DNA of 9,705 nt from positions 1-9,705 of the forward strand of contig CATKXN010000110.1 of assembly GCA_949840605.1 (NCBI GenBank), given 5' to 3'. Under the pieces are notes generated by a model. The model did no database searches. It was not told where the DNA came from and was given only the letters and a program-made list of their open reading frames with translations. The position numbers and the translations under genes are program-made. This document shows positions 6,312 through 9,705 of the stretch, piece after piece (the first letter of the stretch is position 1; every line of letters starts with the position of its first letter). The DNA is from an uncultured Alistipes sp. Lineage in GTDB: Bacteria; Bacteroidota; Bacteroidia; Bacteroidales; Rikenellaceae.

Positions 6312-6375
6312 CTACTATTTTGATAATGCAAATATAATACGTATAATACGAATTTTAGTATTATGCAATGCAAAG
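6312..6375. promoter_or_regulatory. Divergent control region with tandem 9-bp repeats and three ATGCAA boxes
   Basis: This AT-rich stretch lies between two divergent operons. For the minus strand a -7 element TATATTTG (6329-6336) matches TAnnTTTG, but no TTTG lies 19-21 bases upstream, as expected for a promoter that needs an activator or alternative factor. TATAATACG occurs twice in exact tandem (6333-6341 and 6342-6350), overlapping that -7 box. ATGCAA occurs three times (6326-6331, 6363-6368, 6368-6373). TACTA at 6312-6316 and TAGTA at 6356-6360 form outer inverted half-sites. These are plausible operator sites for the PadR protein or sites for the ECF sigma factor; neither is proven by sequence. 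Confidence 0.5.
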
Positions 6376-6497
6376 TACTGTATTTTTTCAAAAAAAGTGA
6401 GTGCCTATATATAGAACAGGGCTATTTCGGTGAAAAAATTCCGATATTTGGGTTTGCATTGTTGCGTTTTGCCTCTCAGCTTCGTCTTACAGATACA
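6376..6497 (+). promoter_or_regulatory. AT-rich leader of the ECF sigma operon
   Basis: About 120 bases of AT-rich sequence precede the sigma-factor ATG. They contain a T6/A7 inverted run (6383-6388 and 6390-6396). I see no complete housekeeping promoter on the plus strand: GATATTTG near 6443 has one mismatch to TAnnTTTG and lacks a spaced -33 box. An ECF-dependent, autoregulated promoter is the natural alternative. No RNA gene or riboswitch is recognised. Confidence 0.35.
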
Positions 6498-7016
6498 ATG
6501 AAGGAGTCCGAATTCACCTCGCTTGTCCTGCCGCTCCGCGACCGTATGTTCCGCTACGCCCAGAGCCTGCTGCTTTCGCCGGCCGAAGCGGACGATGCCG
6601 TGCACGATTTGCTGGAGCGCTTGTGGCGCGAGCGGGGGCGGTTGGAAGGATGCCGCCGGGTCGATTCATTCGTGATGGCGGCCGTGCGCAACCGTTGTCT
6701 GGACCTGCTGCGCCGGCACCGGGCTGCCGGCCGCCGGGACGCCGCCGTTGCGGGGTGGACGGAGCGTTCGGCGGCGGCCGACGCCGAACGCTGGGAGATG
6801 CGCGAACTGGTGCGGCGGGCGCTGGCCTGTCTCCCCGAGCGCCAGCGGGAGGTGCTCCACCTGAAGGATATCGAGGGGTATCCTACCCGCGAGATCGCCG
6901 AAATGGTCGGTTGTGACGAAGCGCAGGTGCGCGTGATCCTCTCCCGCGCCCGCAACGGATTGCGAGAGGTACTGAAAAAAATGACGGACGATGAACGAAC
7001 GACAAGAACGGATTGA
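6498..7016 (+). CDS. ECF-type RNA polymerase sigma factor
   Basis: A 172-residue group IV sigma-70 factor. Region 2 spans about residues 8-75, with the core-binding/-10 recognition segment (LSPAEADDAVHDLLERLWRE, 26-45) and the SFVMAAVRNRCLDLLRR helix (57-73). A variable linker covers 76-97. Region 4 spans about 100-160, with ALACLPERQREVL (108-120), YPTREIAEMVGCDEAQVRV (128-146) as helix-turn-helix and LSRARNGLREVL (148-159). The frame extends upstream to an ATG at 6363, but those extra 45 residues come from AT-rich leader and resemble no sigma factor, so I use the ATG at 6498. The start of the next gene overlaps its last 26 bases, the usual coupling of a sigma factor to its anti-sigma. It heads an operon of exported and envelope proteins. 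Confidence 0.94.
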   Translation: MKESEFTSLVLPLRDRMFRYAQSLLLSPAEADDAVHDLLERLWRERGRLEGCRRVDSFVMAAVRNRCLDLLRRHRAAGRRDAAVAGWTERSAAADAERWEMRELVRRALACLPERQREVLHLKDIEGYPTREIAEMVGCDEAQVRVILSRARNGLREVLKKMTDDERTTRTD

Positions 7017-7413
7017 ACGGCTTGCGGAACGCTGGTTTGCGGCGCAGGCGACCGATGCGGAGGAGCGCGAACTGCGCGAACGGATGCGGCGGGCGGACGA
7101 CGTGCCGGACTCGCTGCGGGAGGTGCGGACGTTGATGGAGGGACTGGACGCGCTGGCCGGGGAGCGTTCTCCGGAGTGTTGGAAGCCCCGCCGGGTGCGG
7201 CGCATGGCGCCGCTCTGGGGGATTGCCGCGGCGGCGGCCATCGTGATCGGGCTCTTTGTCTGCGCCGACCTGCTGCGCAAGCCCTATTGTTATATCGACG
7301 GGGTGGCGGTCTACGACAAGGAGGTGGCCCTGCAAACGACGGTCTATTTCGAATCGTTCTCCGCTTTGGAGGAGTCGGGACGAATGGTGGACGAATTGAT
7401 AAAGAACAAGTAA
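6991..7413 (+). CDS. Single-pass membrane protein, presumed anti-sigma factor
   Basis: A 140-residue protein. Residues 1-70 are highly charged and helical (NERQERIERLAERWFAAQATDAEERELRERMRR), a single transmembrane segment lies at about 73-95 (APLWGIAAAAAIVIGLFVCADLL), and about 45 residues follow outside (YIDGVAVYDKEVALQTTVYFESF). The start overlaps the sigma gene by 26 bases in another reading frame. Position, topology and charged cytosolic half fit an anti-sigma factor that holds the ECF sigma at the inner membrane until a periplasmic signal arrives. There is no zinc-binding HxxxCxxC motif, so it is not a ZAS-type anti-sigma, and I cannot name a recognised domain. Function is therefore inferred mainly from context. 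The W-x-A-x-x-T-x-x-E pattern near the N-terminus resembles the start of other Bacteroidota sigma-linked membrane proteins. Confidence 0.72.
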   Translation: MNERQERIERLAERWFAAQATDAEERELRERMRRADDVPDSLREVRTLMEGLDALAGERSPECWKPRRVRRMAPLWGIAAAAAIVIGLFVCADLLRKPYCYIDGVAVYDKEVALQTTVYFESFSALEESGRMVDELIKNK

Positions 7414-7425
7414 AAACGATATGCC

Positions 7426-8244
7426 ATGAACAAACTGTTTCTTTTTCTGGGTATTTTCATGCTGCCGGGCTTGTGCGCTTCGGCGCAGCCGGCGGATTCC
7501 CTCCAACGAATAGGGGATGTCGACACGGGACCGGTCACCATGCGCCGCGCCGCCGACGGGAACGACATGGTCCTCGAGGTGGCGGGATTCGGCATTACAC
7601 TCGGTCAGGCGCCGCACCGCGTTTCATCGAAGAAGTCCCGTTCGCTGGTCAAGGGAACGCTTTTCGACGGAATCGAGATGGGTTTCAATTTCCTGACGGG
7701 CGTCGATTATGCGGGCTATCCCGCCGGAACGGGTGATTTCCTCGATTTGCGGCCCGGCAATTCGTTTCATTTCGGCGTGACGCCCGTCGGGATGGCGGTG
7801 CGTCTGGACAAACGGGGGAAATTCGAGTTTTCGACCGGCTTGCGCTATACGGTCGACAACTACCGCCTCTCGGACAACAGCGTTACGCTGAGCCGTCCGG
7901 ACGGCCTGATCGTGCCCGTCGAGCTGGACGAGAAGGCCGGCAAGTCGAAGTTCCGCACCACGTCGCTGGGCGTTCCGCTGCAGTTCTCGTTCGATCCGGT
8001 CCGGCGCCTGCGCATCGCGGTCGTGGGGTATTGCGATTTCGTGCTCGGGGCCAATGCGATCTATAAGAAGCCGAAGGTGAAGAACTCCCTTTCCGGGGTG
8101 AATCCCTTCCAGTTCGGGGTCGGGGGATCGGTCTCCTACGGCGGGGTTGGCGTCTATGTCCGTTACGGCGTGACGTCGTTGTTCAAAAGCAGTGCGGGAC
8201 CCGCGTGCCATCCGCTGTCGTTCGGCGTTTGTGTCTTTATGTAA
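7426..8244 (+). CDS. Outer-membrane beta-barrel protein
   Basis: A 272-residue exported protein. Residues 1-20 are a signal peptide ending ASA before Gln21. The mature part has about eight alternating amphipathic strands, such as EMGFNFLTGVDYAGY, SFHFGVTPVGMAVRL, FEFSTGLRYTVDNYRL, KFRTTSLGVPLQFSF, RIAVVGYCDFVLGA and GVGVYVRYGVTSLF. It ends in a strand with terminal aromatic residue (LSFGVCVFM, Phe at -2), as in BAM-inserted barrels. This pattern fits the small outer-membrane beta-barrel (PorT-like/OMP_b-brl) families of Bacteroidota. It begins 12 bases after the presumed anti-sigma gene and 12 bases before the DUF4252 gene, so it belongs to the sigma operon. It may be a target, or the sensor, of the envelope response. 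Ligand or pore function is not visible. Confidence 0.8.
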   Translation: MNKLFLFLGIFMLPGLCASAQPADSLQRIGDVDTGPVTMRRAADGNDMVLEVAGFGITLGQAPHRVSSKKSRSLVKGTLFDGIEMGFNFLTGVDYAGYPAGTGDFLDLRPGNSFHFGVTPVGMAVRLDKRGKFEFSTGLRYTVDNYRLSDNSVTLSRPDGLIVPVELDEKAGKSKFRTTSLGVPLQFSFDPVRRLRIAVVGYCDFVLGANAIYKKPKVKNSLSGVNPFQFGVGGSVSYGGVGVYVRYGVTSLFKSSAGPACHPLSFGVCVFM

Positions 8245-8256
8245 AAGCGCGTGGCC

Positions 8257-8739
8257 ATGAAACGTTTGCTGTTGATCCTGCTGGTTCTGCTGCCGTTCCT
8301 GGTTCGGGGACAGAACGCCTCGTGGAAATTCTTCGACCGCTATACGAAGGCCGAGGGTTTCACCAGCGTGCAGCTCGAGCGGAAGATGATGCGGATGATG
8401 AGCCGCCAGGCGGCTGAAAAGGGAGACGAGGGGTTGGCCCGGTTGCTCGGCGGCATCGAGTATATCCGCATCGTATCGCTCGACAGGGGTGACGGGAAGC
8501 GGTTCGTCGCCGATGCGGAGAAACTGGCGGCCGATCCGGATTTCAAATTCCAGCTGGTGATGTCCGGGACCGAGGAGGGCCAGACCACGAAATTCTATAT
8601 CCGCGAAGCGTCGGCCACCGACAATTCGGAACTGCTGATGCTGACCTACGGTGCGAAAGAGATCGTTGTCGTGAATATTTACGGCAGATTCGACCTCAAG
8701 CAGGTCGCGCGTCTCTCGACGATCCGGCCGAAAAAATGA
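8257..8739 (+). CDS. DUF4252-type exported protein
   Basis: A 160-residue secreted protein. Residues 1-18 are a signal peptide (KRLLLILLVLLPFLVRG, cleavage before Gln19 likely). The mature part has the features of DUF4252 proteins: an N-terminal aromatic helix (WKFFDRYTKAEGFTSVQLERKMMRMM), a central strand IEYIRIVSL (67-75), a region equivalent to 'F-x-L-V-M' (98-102), then KFYIREA (112-118) and a C-terminal ELLMLTYGAKEIVVVNIYGRFDL with a final strand. Such proteins are found beside ECF sigma genes in Bacteroidota and their biochemical role is unknown. I use the ATG at 8257; a GTG two codons upstream would add only Met-Ala. It is the fourth gene of the sigma operon. Confidence 0.8.
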   Translation: MKRLLLILLVLLPFLVRGQNASWKFFDRYTKAEGFTSVQLERKMMRMMSRQAAEKGDEGLARLLGGIEYIRIVSLDRGDGKRFVADAEKLAADPDFKFQLVMSGTEEGQTTKFYIREASATDNSELLMLTYGAKEIVVVNIYGRFDLKQVARLSTIRPKK

Positions 8740-8760
8740 TCGGACTAAATGACGGAATCT

Positions 8761-9474
8761 ATGAATAAGAAATATGTGCTGCTGGCATTGCTGGCATTTG
8801 CGGGCAGTTGTTCCTTTGCCCAGAAAACAGTCGAAGTTCACAAACTGGAGGGCGCGATGATTACGGGTGTCATCGTGGACGATCATTTTGATATCGAAAT
8901 TCGGCAGGGAGATATCTGTGGGGTGGAGTTGTCGGTAGATGACCGTTTGGCGCCCTATTTGAAATGCGAATTGTCGCAAGACGGATGTCTGCGGCTGGGA
9001 TATACGAAAATGCCGAGTCTGCGATGGAAAGGAAGTGCGGACCCCGATGAGAGCGAACGCAAATACGTTGCGGCGGGGAATGTTGATCCGCGCGGCGGAC
9101 GAATGTACCGGAAAGGCCGTGCTACGGTGACTGTGAATACGTTGAGCAATCTTATGGTAAAGTCCGGGGGACATGTTTGTTCACGGGGAAGTATTATGGT
9201 TGATTCCTGCGTAATCGGTCTTCGACGACCGAAGTGCTTTCGGCTGAATTTGTCGGCTCGGTACCTCGATCTGAAAGCGGAAGATGTAAAAGGCCTTTCG
9301 TTGAACGGGACGGCCGATGTGTTGAATGTCGATATCGTGAATTCGAAAATAGTTCTTCCTGAATTGAATCTCGGAAGGGTGTCGGGTAAAATAGAGTATA
9401 GCACATTTCGCTCCGTGGCTCCGTTAACCGAAGATTTGATTTGCACCGATAGCCGTTACGAACGGATTCGGTAA
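8761..9474 (+). CDS. GIN/DUF2807-like exported protein, last gene of the sigma operon
   Basis: A 237-residue secreted protein with a signal peptide at residues 1-20 (NKKYVLLALLAFAGSCSFA, then Gln21). Residues 28-85 match the head-GIN opening by eye (KLEGAMITGVIVDDHFDIEIRQG, ELSVDDRLAPYLKCEL, GCLRLGYTKMP). Residues 120-225 form a serial strand pattern (ATVTVNTLSNLMVKSGGHV, FRLNLSARYLDLKAE, SLNGTADVLNVDIVN) with the character of short beta-helix turns, but without the SSASK repetition of the other GIN protein at 4360-5157. Base composition drops here: I count 27/60 G+C in 8881-8940 and 26/60 in 9301-9360, against 40/60 in 7921-7980 of the barrel gene. ATG 8761 is preferred because it directly precedes a standard signal peptide; the ATG at 8749 would add MTES. 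The domain call is probable rather than certain. Confidence 0.68.
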   Translation: MNKKYVLLALLAFAGSCSFAQKTVEVHKLEGAMITGVIVDDHFDIEIRQGDICGVELSVDDRLAPYLKCELSQDGCLRLGYTKMPSLRWKGSADPDESERKYVAAGNVDPRGGRMYRKGRATVTVNTLSNLMVKSGGHVCSRGSIMVDSCVIGLRRPKCFRLNLSARYLDLKAEDVKGLSLNGTADVLNVDIVNSKIVLPELNLGRVSGKIEYSTFRSVAPLTEDLICTDSRYERIR

Positions 9475-9507
9475 CATGCCGGAACAAGGATAAAACGAAG
9501 GCAGGAA

Positions 9508-9542
9508 GGGATTGTCGATATGGATGCGCACCGCGCATATCG
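9508..9542. repeat. Imperfect 35-bp direct repeat, copy A
   Basis: GGGATTGTC followed by a GCGC-centred imperfect hairpin and ending CATATCG. It agrees with 9671-9705 at 30 of 35 positions. Internal arms ATGCGC (9524-9529) and GCGCAT (9533-9538) form a 6-bp stem with a 3-base loop, and CGATAT/ATATCG can extend it past a bulge. It lies 33 bases after the last gene of the sigma operon. Confidence 0.7.
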
Positions 9543-9554
9543 CGCGTTACGCAA

Positions 9555-9579
9555 AGGGCCGGAGCATTGCTCCGGCCTT
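9555..9579. terminator. Terminator hairpin downstream of the sigma operon
   Basis: GGCCGGAGC (9557-9565) pairs perfectly with GCTCCGGCC (9569-9577) around a 3-base loop, extended by a G-T and an A-T pair. The stem is flanked by A's on the left and TT on the right, so it could work in both directions. It lies between the sigma operon and a minus-strand reading-frame end at 9604, the expected location for a shared terminator. The T-run is short. Confidence 0.75.
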
Positions 9580-9603
9580 CGACCTTTACGCCGTCCGCGG
9601 TTA

Positions 9604-9657
9604 TTAGTCCTCGAACTTCGCCGAGAGGAACTCACGGTTCAGACGCGCCGCCCCTTT
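9604..9657 (-). pseudogene. C-terminal coding remnant on the minus strand (no start)
   Basis: Reading leftward, 17 sense codons (KGAARLNREFLSAKFED) end in two consecutive TAA codons (9601-9606). The peptide looks like a natural protein C-terminus, with high-quality codons and tandem stops placed just before a terminator. An in-frame TGA at 9658-9660, inside the hairpin at 9650-9667, cuts the frame, and no start codon is present. It is either the tail of a gene disrupted by a repeat element or a chance frame. I do not recognise the parent protein. Confidence 0.35.
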
Positions 9658-9667
9658 TCAAAGGGGC
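9650..9667. repeat. REP-like hairpin abutting repeat copy B
   Basis: GCCCCTTT (9650-9657) and AAAGGGGC (9660-9667) are exact complements with two bases between, so it would close as a 7-bp stem with a 4-base loop. It is followed by CGGGGG and then by repeat copy B. Together with the hairpin at 641-664 it suggests a dispersed extragenic element of the form CCCC-hairpin plus G-rich tail. Confidence 0.5.
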
Positions 9668-9670
9668 CGG

Positions 9671-9705
9671 GGGATTGTCTCTATCGATGCGCTCTGCGCA
9701 TATCG
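9671..9705. repeat. Imperfect 35-bp direct repeat, copy B (may continue beyond window)
   Basis: Second copy of the 35-bp element at 9508-9542, starting GGGATTGTC and ending CATATCG, 30 of 35 positions identical. The hairpin core GCGC-TCT-GCGC is kept, while the bases that differ include two in the loop region (ACC versus TCT), so pairing is preserved where sequence changes. The window ends at its last base. Confidence 0.7.

Noticed and set aside
6320..6347. Plus-strand TTGATA, 16 bases, TATAAT resembling an E. coli sigma-70 promoter
   Set aside because: Bacteroidota primary sigma factors use TTTG/TAnnTTTG and the region is AT-rich, so a chance match is likely. It also lies about 150 bases from the sigma ATG.
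6363..6497. Longer start for the ECF sigma factor (45 extra residues)
   Set aside because: The extension comes from AT-rich leader, is unlike any sigma factor N-terminus and overlaps the putative regulatory repeats.
8251..8256. GTG start two codons upstream of the DUF4252 gene
   Set aside because: It adds only Met-Ala before a canonical ATG-Lys-Arg signal peptide start, so the ATG is preferred.
8797..8823. Possible lipobox (AGSC) in the last gene's signal peptide
   Set aside because: The residues before Cys do not fit the usual [LVI][ASTVI][GAS]C pattern well, and SFA followed by Gln is a better signal peptidase I site.
7624..9174. 516-residue minus-strand open frame across the barrel, DUF4252 and GIN-like genes
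   Set aside because: It is rich in Arg, His and Gln with no domain, and crosses three well-supported genes on the other strand.

Overview
The window looks like chromosomal DNA from a GC-rich member of the Bacteroidota; an Alistipes-like (Rikenellaceae) genome is my best guess, inferred from overall character. Supporting signs are a consensus Bacteroidota promoter (TTTG, 20 bp, TAnnTTTG) ahead of pfkA, no obvious Shine-Dalgarno sequences at the starts I examined, and gene families concentrated in this phylum: PspC proteins with an added N-terminal domain, GIN-type beta-helix proteins, a DUF4252 protein and an ECF sigma operon.

Layout. Bases 3-617 (+) hold the 3' part of a family 2 glycosyltransferase. 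Bases 618-810 are a hairpin-rich convergent gap. Bases 811-2821 (-) are a two-gene operon, ATP-dependent phosphofructokinase (pfkA) followed by a PfkB/adenosine-kinase-like kinase. It is driven by the consensus promoter at 2852-2883 and ends in a stem-loop that contains the second gene's stop codon. Bases 2949-2981 are a strong terminator for the next minus-strand operon. That operon (3017-6272, -) reads in order: N-terminal-domain+PspC protein (175 aa), small PspC protein (69 aa), PadR-type regulator, GIN/DUF2807 repeat protein, and large N-terminal-domain+PspC membrane protein (440 aa). Bases 6273-6497 are an AT-rich divergent control region with short direct repeats. Bases 6498-9474 (+) are an ECF sigma operon: sigma factor, overlapping membrane-anchored presumed anti-sigma, outer-membrane beta-barrel, DUF4252 protein, and a second GIN-like exported protein. 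Bases 9475-9705 hold a terminator, the end of a minus-strand reading frame with no start, and two copies of an imperfect 35-bp repeat.

How the parts may work together. The two central operons are divergent, share one control region and each carry their own regulator (PadR on one side, ECF sigma/anti-sigma on the other). Each also encodes a GIN-like secreted or anchored protein plus envelope proteins. The reading I favour is a paired envelope-sensing or envelope-remodelling locus; this is inference from domains and layout. The glycolytic pair is ordinary metabolism and appears transcriptionally insulated from it.
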